Made by a program: the position numbers and the translations under genes. The notes below the pieces were generated by a model that saw nothing but the letters and a program-made list of their open reading frames with translations, did not search any database and had not been told where the DNA came from. This document shows positions 1-11,353 of a stretch of 64,000 bases of DNA, piece by piece. The stretch covers positions 69,673 to 133,672 of the forward strand of contig JASJFT010000068.1 of assembly GCA_030770425.1 (NCBI GenBank), given 5' to 3'. The DNA comes from Darksidea phi (Eukaryota; Ascomycota; Dothideomycetes; Pleosporales; Lentitheciaceae). The first letter of the stretch is position 1. Every line of letters starts with the position of its first letter.

Positions 1-1572
1 GAGACAGTAGTGCGGTCCAGTTCCAAACACCAACCAGTTCTTGGTCTGTTTGTCGGCATCGCCTGTGATCCATCGCTCAGGCTCGAACGAATCGGGATTG
101 GGATATGCCTCAGGGTCATGAAGGGCCATGTACGTCGTAGGAATGACCATGGAGCCCTTAGGAGCAGTGTACGTATCAGTGATGGGGAAGTCCTTCTTTG
201 CGACATAGGGGACCATGATGACCGGAGGGCGATAGCGGAGCGTCTCCTTGACAACTGCGCGCGTCCATTGCAGCTTCTCGAGAGTGTCTAGGCTGAGCGG
301 GGCATGGATATCGCCATTCCTAGCCGCAATGTTCTCCTCACGGACCTTGTCTAAGAACTCGGGACGATCAGCCATGATCTGGAACAACCAAGTGCAAGCA
401 GAAGATGTAGCATCCTGTGAGGCGAAGAGGAAGGTGAACAGAGTCATGGAAATCTCAAAGTCGGTGAAGTCGCGAATGAGCATGGGAGGCTTCTCCGTGT
501 CCGGCACCTTCTCGCCAGCATCGATCCTCTCACGATAGGCACGGGATTCAATCATTGAGGCGACCCAGAAGTCAAGAATGCAGTTGGGATTGCCACCAGC
601 AGCCAGACGGACCTTACTCTTCGCGGCACACTTAGTAAACTCCTCCAGGACCATGTCGGCGCACTTCTTGCCATACCAACTCTTCGTGAACGGAAGAATG
701 ATGGGGAAATTGACAAGTTCAAGCGCGGCCGTGATGAGGTAGTAGTCATCGGCAATCTTCTTAATCGCCTCCTCAGTCATGTAGTGGCCGACGAAGGTTC
801 GACAACTCAGAGCGCACTGCAGCTCACGGAACTCGCCCATGAACTGCATCGGCTCGCCCTTCTGTTCTACCTGAGAGATGTGCACAAATCGCCGGAAGTA
901 TTGGTTGTAGATGCCCTCCTGGATAGGGAGATACTGCTCGAGCGCATGGCGGGTGAAGAGGCCGTTCAAACCCTTGCGATAGTCGACGTGGGCGCGACCG
1001 TCGAGGAAGACCCAGTTCTGCGGGCGGAGGAGCTTGTAGGCGGCATCGACGACGCAGGGCTTAACGAAGCTTGGCGAGTTGAAGATCTTGCGGGCCATGT
1101 CGCGAGTAGAGGCGATGACGACGAACCTATGCCGCCTGTCAGTACGCACAGTCTTGCTAGCAGTGGCGTTGCGTGGATAGCTGGGGAAATGCTGAGAGAG
1201 GCTCGTACTTGTGGAATACCGAGACGCAGCTTAGCGGACCGGATCGCCATTTTGCGTGGTACTTGGTAAACGACGGGTTGACCGAGTCTAGAAAGGGTCC
1301 GAAAAAAGGTGCTTTCCACGAGGGGCCGATGATAGAGCCTTTGTTCCAGATGTACTTGACTGGCATCGATTAGCTCGACCCAAAACTACGGGCTCCGTCC
1401 GACACTTACATTGATCGTATGCAATGAGCAAGAGGATGACGGTCAAGACAAGCTGCCAGCCGCTCATGTTGTTCATCATCGTTGACAGGATGCCATTGGC
1501 GTCGAAGGTAGCAATTGTGTGCGCGACCTTGGCGTCCGCCGTCGGCGACACGAAGCTCGCATTGACAGCCAT
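1..1572 (-). CDS. ERG5: Sterol C-22 desaturase, cytochrome P450 CYP61 (5' and central part; 3' end outside window)
   Basis: This P450 introduces the C22-23 double bond late in ergosterol synthesis and is anchored in the endoplasmic reticulum. Exons are 1411-1572 (last base 1410), 1126-1359 and 1-1126 read downward: introns 1360-1409 (50 bp, GTAAGT, GCTAAT branch) and 1127-1208 (82 bp) restore one frame. Visible landmarks are an N-terminal membrane helix ([14 protein letters not shown]), the CYP61-like segment [20 protein letters not shown], an I-helix FASQDATSS, the ExxR motif in KETLRYRPP, and the start of the haem loop FGTGPHYCL, where the window ends. Family resemblance to fungal ERG5 is strong over the whole length. 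The start at 1572 is the first ATG of the open frame before the membrane helix. No defect is seen; the last roughly 70 residues should lie outside. Confidence 0.95.
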
Positions 1573-2818
1573 TACAGGGGGGGAAGAAGCGCGCCGGGTG
1601 TCTCTCGGGCGTTCGCGAAAGAGGGAGGGAGGAAGCTGTCCGTAAAGGAGGCAATTGAAGATCGAAGAAGATTCGCAAAGGAGATGAACGCCAGACCCGG
1701 TCTTGGCTTGGCAAACGCCAATGCTACATCGAGCCTAGATCCGCGCCCGGCTCAGGGCGAGCCGGATGGCGGTTGAATGGGGTGATTTTTCCGTCGCGGG
1801 GCGTCCATTCGTGCACTCATCACATCTGCATGCGACGACAATTTCGACAACAACCAGCCGCTGTGCGGTCTGACCTCAGTGAGCGTTTGACGTCATGTAT
1901 CTGAAACATTTGACGGGTAGCCATGCAGCTGGGCCGCAATTGATGCTCCAGGCTAACAATTGCAACAATTATCTGTGGCATAGAACGACAAGAACTACCA
2001 TCGGACCACGGCTCATCGCGGTTCTGGATACCCTGCAGAGAATTAATGTGTGTGTTCACCCGTCCATAGAGCATCGTACATGAGGCCGTTTGATTGGACG
2101 CGAAAGCGGGGTCTAGCGCTTACCCAGCTACAGTCAGGAACACACCTGCCTAACTCCCCTACATCCGTCCACTCTTCACCGCATCATACGCAGCATTCAG
2201 TCCATCAGCATACCAAAGCACTGTTCGTCATTGATCGTATTTGTCAGCAAATTTAACGACGAACGGCGATAGCAAAGTACCGGGTGTGCCATACGGTGAT
2301 TCCCGGTCAAGCTCGTTTCTAGGACTATTCAACGGTAACTGAGTTGTATTTGATTGTCCACTATATTAATGTATACAAGAATGAAAATATTACGACATGT
2401 GTGAGTTCTATTACGGCCATTCACCCTGATGGAATGGGCCATTACGACGCGTCAGCTACATACACTCTTTCTGCCCGCTTCTCCCATATCAGGAGCACAA
2501 ACCATCGTGACAACTCTGTGACCAGTGCGGGGCCCTCTGCATTTGTAGCTCTGGCTATACCGAAATGTAGGGTATTTCGATATATTGTAAGCACACTGGC
2601 ATGAGTTGGTAGTTCCATGACCACTTAAGTTATTAGAAGTAGTACTGCGAGCTAGCTATTACCATCTTTCTCGCCCAACAGAAGCGGATTTTGGTTTGTC
2701 TCTCGACTCTACGAAGCTTTCCAGGATACTGGTGCTTAATCTTGCTAGAAAAACTCTTTAAAAAGAAGTGGACATCTGATAAACTCTACCGTCGGCGCTC
2801 GTATCGTGCCTTTACCCT
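1573..2818. other. Intergenic, no gene recognised
   Basis: This 1.2 kb contains the presumed ERG5 promoter next to 1572. Short open frames here are under 90 codons and show no recognisable domain. I see no tRNA, repeat or clear regulatory element. Confidence 0.5.
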
Positions 2819-3527
2819 CTAAAAATACATACGGACCATGGGAAGATAACACAAACTCAGAATCCCCAAGTCCCAAGCGCTGTACATGACTCGATCTAAC
2901 CCAACATCAATCGTCATCATCCCTTTCACATTCGAAGCAGTGGCTGCAAACGCGAGACTGCTTGGCAGGATGTGTATGTCCAGCGGAATTCCAACCACCA
3001 GGGAATAACTGACGCCCATATGATGATGACAAAGATAAGAGTAAAGCGCGCAAAACGCCTGCCCATGTACGTGAGTAAGGTGCACCGCCCCCATCGCCCA
3101 TTCATCGCGGAACTCATGTGCGTGAATGGTCGTAAGGTATAGTAAAATAAGGATCATAATCCAGCCCCACACCTGGCTACCCAGGCCCAAATGCTATCTC
3201 CAAGGCACCAGCAAAGAGACATGCAAATGCAGTGGCGTTGAAGGCGTTTCTCCCCACGTCACCGTAATCACCGCCCCCCCAAACCATTATAGTATTGAGT
3301 GCCCGGATTAAAAAATATCGCAAGATACCCAAGTAAGCGCTGATGGCCCCACAATCAAGTATACTCACAGCATCAACTTGACAGTGGTCGTAGTTTTGAT
3401 TCGGCCAGCTGGAAGCGGATGCCAGGGCTTGCTGACTGCGTCCCCGGCTATGGATTGTGGATGACGCTGGTTCTGCAAGCGAAACTATGATATTACAATC
3501 CACAGCCATAGCGCTACGAGAGGTAGG
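2819..3527 (-). pseudogene. UbiA-type prenyltransferase relic
   Basis: Reading all three minus frames gives consecutive blocks of a fungal UbiA-family membrane prenyltransferase. From about 3527 downward: a helix LWLWIVIS, then NQRHPQSIAGDA with KPWHPLPAGRI (the position of the first Asp-rich/NKPWRPLPSG-type motif), then ISAYLGIL, GGGDYGDVGRNAFNA, then TTIHAHEFRDE (second Asp-rich region), then WASVIPWWLEF and a C-terminal MYSAWDLGILSLCYLP. The blocks are in the family order, but an in-frame TAG precedes NQR, the frame changes near 3410, and again near 3180, 3080 and 2990. The N-terminal part is missing. UbiA enzymes attach isoprenoid chains to aromatic or other acceptors; this copy cannot encode one. 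It lies head to head with the GMC relic, and both lack their 5' parts. Confidence 0.8.
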
Positions 3528-3567
3528 CGACGTAGGAGTTCTGATGTATCTTGCTGACGGTGTCCAA

Positions 3568-4422
3568 GCAGTTATGAAGCTGTAGACGGCGTCCCCACGG
3601 ATGACAACCTAGTACGTAAGGATCATGCTGCTATCCAAGCTGCAATGGACCTCTACCACACCCTGATATCAGGCCCATTTGCTTCGCCTGCTATCACCTC
3701 CTTCGGTTACCTGCCTATAGTCGACTTTATAGAGAGCCCTCAGGAAGTTGAATCCCTACATAAGGTTATTGCGGAGAAAGACACTGTCCATCCTTGATGT
3801 CGCCCGCCAAAGCGCTCTCAAAGCTCTGTTGCGCAATAAGGAGGAAGGTACGGGGCAATACCTCATCTTACCCGCACAATCAACAGTTGCGGATCATGAC
3901 ACTACGGCGGGCATAAGCCCAAGTCTCAAGACGGCAGCTTCATCACGCTTGTTGTCGCTTTATCCCACCCACTGTCAACGGAAACATCGCATATCTCCTC
4001 TGCCGATTCCTCCCAGCTAGCCACCATCAACCATCAGTACATCTCTAATCCAGCAGGTCTCGAGCTTCTTGCGCGCCACCTGCGTTACCTCGAGAAGATC
4101 GCGATCACGGAACTCTTTGCTAGCTTTCTCAAACCAGATAGTAAACGCAATCACCCCACACCATTTGTGAATGGCAGTCTGGATAGAGCAAAAGAGTGAG
4201 TCCGAATTGGTTCAAGCACCAATTGACACTCATGTGGCACCTGTGCTATGGCGCCGAGGGAAGAAGGCAGCGTGGTTGATGAGCGGTTTCGGACTTATGG
4301 TGTGAAAGGATTGAGGTTTTGCAACGCGGCTGTGGTTTCCACTGGTGTCCCAGAGTAATTTGATGAGTTTGACGTACGCGGTTGCTAAGCAGGCAGCGGA
4401 CGGCATTAGGGATATTGTTTAA
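3568..4422 (+). pseudogene. GMC oxidoreductase relic (C-terminal substrate domain only)
   Basis: Three plus frames give, in order, YEAVDGVPTDDNLVRKD, SGPFASPAITSFGYLPIVDF, GTGQYLILPAQS, QDGSFITLVVALSHPLS, NPAGLELLARHLRYLEKIA, FLKPDSKRNHPTPFV, then [20 protein letters not shown] with [17 protein letters not shown], and NLMSLTYAVAKQAADGI ending at TAA 4420-4422. These match the C-terminal half of glucose-methanol-choline oxidoreductases, including the region of the catalytic histidine before CGTCAM and the YAVAE-type tail. At least three frame changes (near 3790, 3925 and 4200-4355) and two stops interrupt it. The FAD-binding N-terminal domain is absent. It was probably a flavin-dependent alcohol or aldehyde oxidase of secondary metabolism; substrate unknown. 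Confidence 0.82.
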
Positions 4423-4800
4423 GCGGGACCGGCACGATGATCCTTGCCTCTTGGTAGTAGTAGACATGGATTTAGTAAAAGATGATAAGATAAATGGTTT
4501 GCTAATCACTACCTTAGCTCCAGACCTGTTTTCTATTGTTTTTAGATTACTTAACTCACCATATTCGTCCTAACCTCTCATCGGATCGAACTTACGAGGT
4601 TTGCAGGGCGAATCAGCATCTTGATGATACCATAGAGTGGTCAGCGCTTTATCTAAGCAACGAGGGGCATACGCTAATGACAGAGTTCAATCACTTCAGC
4701 GAGCAAGAGATTTGTTGCGAAAATGTCGAGCTGGTGGGATCCGAGGGGAACGGCGTAGTATTGGTACCACGCTATGGAAGAAACGGGGGAATCGAGACGA
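4423..4800. other. Intergenic, nothing recognised
   Basis: This stretch separates the GMC relic from the 3' end of the hydrolase gene on the other strand. I see no conserved protein block or repeat. Confidence 0.5.
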
Positions 4801-5982
4801 TCATAAAACTTCACCGATCCAGTTGCCAACTATGCCTGCAACCTTTTCGCTATGCTTTTCACTCACGCAGAACGCATGCGGTATTCTCTCGCTGGAAACC
4901 TGCGGTCTCCACACTTCCGGCGCATCACTCTCGGGGCTGCGAGTCCTAATAATCTCACTTTGTATCTTGGCACCGACCAAACCGTCCTTTTCGATCGATT
5001 AGAAAGTATCGTTTTAAGCACTGCAAGTATACATACATTCGTCCCAAACAAAAGTCTTAATTTGGGACTGTGCATTTCCTCGGCGCCCCAAACTTCTTCC
5101 CCCCATCGGTCTTCTTTGATGTGCTCCATCTCTTGTCGCGCGAGATATCTAGCAGTATTAGTTTCGATCATGAACAAGATGCTCTTAGGGAATTGCGGAC
5201 ATGGTTTGCGCTACTCCATGCGAACTTTTGACGAAACCAGTTGCTGTAGCTGCTGCCCACGAGGGGAAGAAAAGGATACATGTCAAGAAGTTGTAGAGCA
5301 AAGCTCGCGGAAGAAGAAGGCCTACGAGCCAGACGATTGAGCCGGCAAGTACTGCAGCGTATGGGATGTGGAGAAGTGGCTGTACCCAACGATTAGCACC
5401 ACTACTTAACAGTGGTAAGAATGCGGTTGGGTCGCGGACACGTACACCCATTATTCGACCCGAAGGCGAATTTGCAAGATTGATGATAGTGGGAAACAGA
5501 AGGATGCCCTGTACAACCTTTAAGTTCGTACCGGAAGAGGGCTGTTTGGCATGTTGACGTCGCAGCATCTCCATCACGATATATGCGCCAACCGAGTGGC
5601 CCACCAAAATCGTCTTAACAGGGGATGCCTCCGGAAATTCAAGCTCTCTTGCATACTCGTTAAGTTGGGACTCGGTATACAGGATTTGGTCCTGCATGGT
5701 GTATGGCGGTACAGAGAAAGGCGTACCAGACCCTTGAAATCCAGCGAGCTGGGCTGCGCGAATGGTGATAGACTTCGGGGTCGAAGTGCTCGAGCCCTTC
5801 AAGAGAACGGCGAGTTTTTCGAGAAACCCAGTATAAAATTTTGGTAGACCGGGGTTCCCGGGGACGAAGAAGATGAGGTACTGTTCGGATTCTGATGCTG
5901 TAGTCTCGGTATCCGGACTCAGATCAATTTGAAATACATCGTCATGTACATCGTGAGGCAATAGCGGAATAGCTTCCATCAT
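4801..5982 (-). CDS. Lipid droplet-associated hydrolase (LDAH family, alpha/beta hydrolase)
   Basis: The protein has the signature of the LDAH/UPF0554 family: IFFVPGNPGL near residue 37, nucleophile elbow GHSVGA with Ser130, and a hydrophobic region (AAVLAGSIVWLVGLLLP) that would contact lipid. Three exons are proposed: 5201-5982, 5037-5148 and 4801-4986, giving 359 residues. The second and third exons continue with LARQEM, DRWGEEVWGA and LLFGTN, then a C-terminal HAFCVSEKHSEKVAGIV, the family's usual catalytic-His end. Introns are 5149-5200 (CTAATAC branch, but a weak GTCCGC donor) and 4987-5036 (GTATGT donor). The frame closes at TGA 4801. Family members act as ester hydrolases at lipid droplets; substrate is not settled. 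Start chosen at 5982 (Met-Met). Confidence 0.88.
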
Positions 5983-6460
5983 GACATCTGGGAGCGTTGA
6001 AATGGAGTCACTATGAGGTGTGTGTGTGTGTGGAGAAGGCTGAAACTCAGAATATTGGTGGTTTGGCGGCGGTGCAGCCTTTATGTAGTTGCAGGTGCAG
6101 GCGTCAATGTCACACGTCTGTGATTGGTCAAGTATAAGCCCCGATGGCTTCCCCTAGCCCCCAAGAGTCGCAACCTCGCTTCTAAGTGTGCAGTGAAGAT
6201 ATTCTTTAACAGCAAGAGCAGATGGAGGAAATAAGAGAAAGAGATAGATGTCTAGTTTAGATGAGTTTGAAGCGAAGCGGGTCCGAACGTCCCTGAGTTT
6301 TTGAGCACAAGTTGACTGGGACGTAGCCACAGGAAGGCTGAGCGTCTTGTCCTCGGTAGAGGTTCTGGGGTTTAAAGAGAGCTGACGACGCCTTGTCAAA
6401 TGTGTTCCTGTAGTGCCGTCCTTTCAACTCTACCTTCCGCAGCCCCAAATTTAGGACAGA
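5983..6460. promoter_or_regulatory. Divergent promoter region between hydrolase and membrane-protein genes
   Basis: The genes on either side start here in opposite directions, so both promoters must lie in these 478 bp. A short GT microsatellite is present at about 6019-6032. No specific binding site can be supported. Confidence 0.4.
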
Positions 6461-7854
6461 ATGAGAATGTTCCGTATGGCAAACATTCTCGCGCTCGTGT
6501 TCCTCACGTCAAAATGCTCCGCAACCACCGCAAACCTGACAGCAAACCCTGAACCCGCCCGGCGCGGCTGGGTAAGTCAACCATACGGTCGCGGTTCAAT
6601 CGACATTCTATCAACCTGTCTCCTGACAATCTTCCTGTGTACCTGGACTGCCATCCACCTGAACGTCCCTGGACCAACCGATACGTACTGGGTGATAGTG
6701 CGGCGCAAATGTCGATGGATGATCCAAACAATCCTAGGACCCGATCTCGTCCTCGCATTCGCAACAGGCCAACGTGCCGAGGCGAAACGATCAGTCAAGA
6801 TGCTGCATGCCCTGGGCTATACCAACTGGACCATTCGCCATGCCTTCTTTGCGAATATGGGCGGATTCGTGCTGGTTTCGCCCGATATGCCTAAATTTCC
6901 TGTCAACTGTAAGCACCTGGGTTATCTGGCCAAGCACGAATACATTGAGCTTCCAGACATCGAAGTCGAGTATATATGGGATAAGAGTAAAGCGGCAGGA
7001 TTTGCCAAAGCCTTGACTTGCTTGCAAGTGTTATGGTTAGGGATTCAGGTTATTGGCCGTGCCGTGCAACACTTGAGCATTACCACGCTAGAGATTACCA
7101 CACTGAGTTTCGTTATATGTACGTTGTTTGGAAACACTGTGCTCTCAGGGGCTAATTGAACGCAGGCACTCTCGCCATGTACTGGCAGTGGATGGACAAG
7201 CCACTCGACATCGAGAGGCCTATTCAGATCCACACCACCTCTCCAATAGCATATATTCTCGGTAATGCTGGAGAAGTAGCTGAAAAGCCATATCGCCAAA
7301 CTCCACTCGATTTCATCGACGACCTTTCTCCATCATGGCTGATCGATGTCCAACCGTATCTCGGCTTTTCCACATGGAGTTGTACGAGGCCGATACAAAG
7401 ATTCAATAACGACAGATTCCCTGTCGTCGGGGCCAGTGTTAACGCTATCACACTCTTCGTGGTCAATATGCTATATGCTAGTATCCACGCAGTAGCCTGG
7501 AGGTTCGATTTCCCGACGCACCTTGAAATGTGGCTCTGGAGATCATCGAGTGTTACTGTGATTGCCACTACGTTCATTTTCTGGATGTGCGAAGCCTACC
7601 AGGACGGAGTACGGTTAGGGAGGTGGCAAAGGTGGCGTAGGAATCTACGCATATCAAGAGACGTTGAGAAAAGCGGACAATTGCCGAAGACACAGTTCAT
7701 CCCAACCTGGGAGCTCGCTATTATGATACCGGTTACTGTGCTGTATACGCTCGCGCGAACATACTTGGTAGTGGAGTGTTTTCTTAGTCTGCGTTCATTG
7801 CCTAGCGGAGCTTTTAAATCCGTGGAGTGGTCAGAGCTGTTGCCTCACTTCTGA
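6461..7854 (+). CDS. Polytopic membrane protein, fungal family of unknown function (copy 1)
   Basis: Exons 6461-7118 and 7166-7854 join through a 47-bp intron (GTACGT donor, GCTAAT branch, CGCAG acceptor) to give 448 residues. The N-terminus (MRMFRMANILALVFLTSKCSA) looks like a signal peptide or first helix. Further hydrophobic segments follow: ILSTCLLTIFLCTWTAIHL, VLWLGIQVIGRA with TLSFVICTLA, a pair in the C-terminal third and a last one near LAIMIPVTVLYTLA. Conserved points shared with the gene at 37357 are RG(S/T)(L/I)DI, LCTWT, LHLN(V/I)P, ANMGGF, and TQLEI-like TTLEITTLSF, the C-terminal FPTH/FPTQ and PAGAF-like PSGAF. I recognise the family as common in ascomycetes but know no function for it. 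Transport or signalling roles would be guesses. Confidence 0.85.
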
Positions 7855-8109
7855 ATTCTTGGTATTTCGAAATATTAAACGGTGTTCGTTCCACATTATG
7901 TGCCTGGGTAGGTAGCAACCCTTCATAGAGAAGCACATCCAAAGTGTCAAAGCTGGCCATTGCCGTAAATGCCAAGGGTATACCGAAACGCTGAAAACTC
8001 ACACTCAATCGCCGTCGATATGCACACAGCCCAGACAAAGGGTAGCCATACCCATGAATCCAGCACCCCATTCCGCTGAACACCTCCCGCATCTCCTTTC
8101 GTCCCCACC

Positions 8110-10592
8110 CTACAACCACTGATCCTCCTCCGCAACATCTAGATCCGGTTCTGCGGCTCCCTGTTCACTTCCCTCAAACTTAATTTCGACCCGTTCACTT
8201 TCCTCAAACTTAATATCGACCTCTTCCTCCGTCCCGCTCTCTGTATCGCGGCGCAGCGCAGAAGGCTCAGGTTCGGTGGGCTTAGCGGGGGCGGAAACGC
8301 CGTTGGGGACCCAAAAGAGATCAAGTTTGCCAACGTTAGGGATGTTTGATGCTTCGTCGACAAACTGTGTATCGTGTCAGTATATGATGGAGCAGGCAAA
8401 AAGGAGGAGTGACCTACGATTTCAGCCTGGTAGCGCTCGGCAAAGCAGACAATCAGGGCGTGAGGAAGGTTCGGGTTACGATGAACATTTTCGCAGCCAG
8501 TGAAATTCTGCGCCCGTTAGCTTGACCTCCCCTAGAACAAGCATTATATACCCGAAGATATTCGCGCAAGGCTTCATCCGTCTTCGAACCAGCTTGAACT
8601 GCAGCAATAGCGAGACGCTTTGACCGATTATCGAGCCTCTTAACGCTGCTACGAGGTACGGTTCCTCCAAGTCCTCTACCGCGGCCACAATAAGCCCCTC
8701 TACCACGTCCAAACCCGTGTCCATATCGTGTAGCCTGAAATCCTCCACGGTGAGCTCCACTGTCGCCGATTCCTTGATCATTGGAGCCACGCTGCACGAA
8801 ATAGTCCTGAGCTTGGGCCGCCAAGTTAGACAGATAGGGGTCGGAGGCACCACCTCCTTCCTTATTGATGGTCTCAATACCTTTTGCCCTAGCTTTTTCG
8901 AGAAGCTTGAGACGTAGGGCTTGTACCTCGTTCTCCTTCGCCTCGAGCTTCTGTGCGATTTCTTTGGCTTTCGCTTCTGCTTCTTGATGTTTCTTGCGTC
9001 TCTCTTCAAATGCCTTCTGGGCCTTTGCTTGTTGCCTCCCGAACTCCACAGCATCGAATGTACCCTTGTCCTGTCCGCAGATCTCAGAAAGCCCATCGTT
9101 GGACTCTCCGATTCCGCGTGTATTGCTGTTTCGCACCACAGAAGCTGGCTCAGATCCACCCCAGTAGACTTTGACAAACCTGTTATCGAAGACAACTTTT
9201 GGGCTGTCATAGGCCCGCTGCGCGGAAGCGCGGTCCTCGAATTTGACAATTGCAAGCCTCCTGTAAGGTTGCATCTGCACTTCCTCGACGTGTCCAAATT
9301 GAGAAAAGAACCCTCGCACGTGTGCCGCGGAGAAGTGGCTTTGTGGTATCTGGTCGATGACGAGGATAGTGTTGGTGCGATCATCTGTCGAGTTAGGTAG
9401 CGAGAGGGGCGCTCGTCCACGATCCGCAGTCGGACCTCCATTGGGGAAGGCAACATTGTGATGAACCTTACCTTGACTAGTATTCCGGAGACTAGCTGGC
9501 TGCACCGCTAGTGATGCATGGTCAGGGTCATATTCTGGAACAGCGAGTTCCGGGCTATGATCAAAGGGGCACAACGATCCTAAGAGGCAATACCCGATCG
9601 TGTCGTAGTTATTACAGCGGGCTGTGGACCTACCACCTGGCCGCTGCCCAGTCACGGCTAATGGTCCCAGAGGATATTGCGGAAAAGCCGACCCTAATGA
9701 AGCGGCCATTGCGGTCAAGAATCTAGGATCGAGAGAAAGAATGCCGCCGGGCGGTACAGCAAAGGCGGGGGGAAGTGCCACAGGCAGCTCTGGCACCGGA
9801 CCGGGCATTTGTCCAGGTCTAGGTATTGCTGGATTCCCTCCATCTGCTCCAAACCCGCCTCGGCCAACCCCTCTTCCTCTCCGCGCCATCATCTTGCGTG
9901 GGCGCTCGCCTTCGGCATCGCCATTCTGATGCGAGTGCTGGCTATTATGCGCCTGATTTATCTCCTGGACACTAAGTCTACGCTTTCGAGACCGACTTCC
10001 CCAGTCATTCTGCGCATCGTTTCCACTTGTTTGTCCGCGCAACAGAGGTGCGGCCGATCGGCCTGGTAGAGAATTCCTTGCTCGTGGCACACTATCTAGG
10101 GGCGCATTCGCTGGAGCCTCCGGTGGAGCGCGGTTTCGGGGGTGGAATGTTCGCACATTTGCGTTGAGAGCAGGTGAAGGGAGGTACGGTTCGGCGGAGG
10201 TGCCTACAATCGAAAGTATCGGCGCGGTAGCTGGAGCAAGCATGGACTGTTTTGGGGCCGGATCCGCCGTTGTAGGTTTTACTTCTGCTTTCCAGCTCTT
10301 CCGCTCAATCGATTGTACAACTTCGTCCACAAACGGGTGGGTGTGCTCATGGAGGAAGTCAGAGAGGGCCCTTACGCACTCCTGCTTCACGGTAGCGATG
10401 GCTCCGTCTGCAGTTATAAGCGCAATAACATAGTCAGCCAGGACAGCAGCATCGGCGTCCGATCTGTTGTATCGTTAGTCGAACCAATCTAGCAATCGCT
10501 AGCTGTACCTTCGCGGGCCGGACTTACATTGTCTCTAGTTTCGGCAGCAGCCATTGCTTGAACGCGCCTCTGTCTTTCTCCTGCAGTAGCAT
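8110..10592 (-). CDS. RBM26/RBM27-like RNA-binding protein (PWI-like, CCCH zinc finger, RRM)
   Basis: Four exons (10528-10592, 8552-10463, 8418-8507, 8110-8364) give 773 residues. The first exon adds a PWI-like N-terminus with FKQWLLPKLE and DADAAVLADYV. A CCCH finger follows (C305-x8-C-x5-C-x3-H324), then an RRM beginning at TILVIDQIP near residue 391, a charged coiled-coil rich in Lys/Glu/Gln around residues 490-550, and a Gly/Arg-rich stretch. The last exons add a second RRM-like ending with FAERYQAE and IPNVGKLDLFWVPNG. This order matches metazoan RBM26/27 and their fungal relatives, which work in nuclear RNA surveillance and polyadenylated RNA turnover. Introns are 10464-10527, 8508-8551 (44 bp) and 8365-8417. 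The acidic tail contains a short repeated EFE/EIKFE block. Confidence 0.88.
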
Positions 10593-11353
10593 ATTGGCAC
10601 CTCACTGGGTTTTCGTGCTCTAGTTCGATCGAGTCGATCGCGTTGATACGCGCTGAGCTTGAGAGTTGGGCAGTTGAGTGCTCACGGTGCGGCGCAACAT
10701 CCAGACTCAAAAAGTGACGAAGCACATACCAATGAGGGCCCATCGACGCGCCCCCAAGACAGCTAGCGCATCACGCACAGACCTCTTGGACCCCGCCACA
10801 TTCACTCTGCCAAGCATACTAAGCACTTGTTCCAGCAAACATTGAAAATATTAGTTCTCGCATCGCAATGCCTTCTTTCCACGCCAACGGCGATTGCCAT
10901 GCTGCCATACTGGGTTTCCTTGAATGATTCGAGATCTACGCTCCAAGGTCCTTGAACGTTAAGCCTCATACTGGATTTCTACTGTGGGTTGATGCCGTGA
11001 GATGATGGATAGCAATTAAGCGAAGACGAACATGCATCTTCTGCTAAAGCCTCAGTTCCTAAATATTCAGATTATAAAGAGCCCATTGATTGTGAGACAT
11101 AGCTTCGATTTTATCTACACTACATCACATGAAGGAGGGAACATGCAAGGGAAAAAGGTCATCATCCCGTGTCTTGCGTCCAGACCCCTCAAAGGGCCAT
11201 CCGCCCGGATCGTCGTTTTCGTGCTCTGGTGGCTCCATGCAAGGAACTTTGTCGAAGTGGTATACAGCGACCAGCGATCACGAGCAGGCCCGAAACTGCC
11301 CTTCGCCCCGAGGTCGAGAAACAAGGAAATCTAGCACTTTTGAGAGCTTTCCT
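10593..11353. other. Intergenic between two minus-strand genes
   Basis: It should hold the promoter of the RNA-binding protein gene (near 10592) and the 3' flank of the eEF2 gene. Nothing else is recognisable. Confidence 0.45.

Noticed and set aside
4536..5340. Overlapping plus-strand frames of 120-160 codons
   Set aside because: They lie opposite exons 2 and 3 of the LDAH-type gene, whose family motifs continue through this stretch.
8476..9456. 326-codon second minus-strand frame inside the RNA-binding protein gene
   Set aside because: It is a shifted frame of the same exon; the RRM and CCCH motifs are in the other frame.
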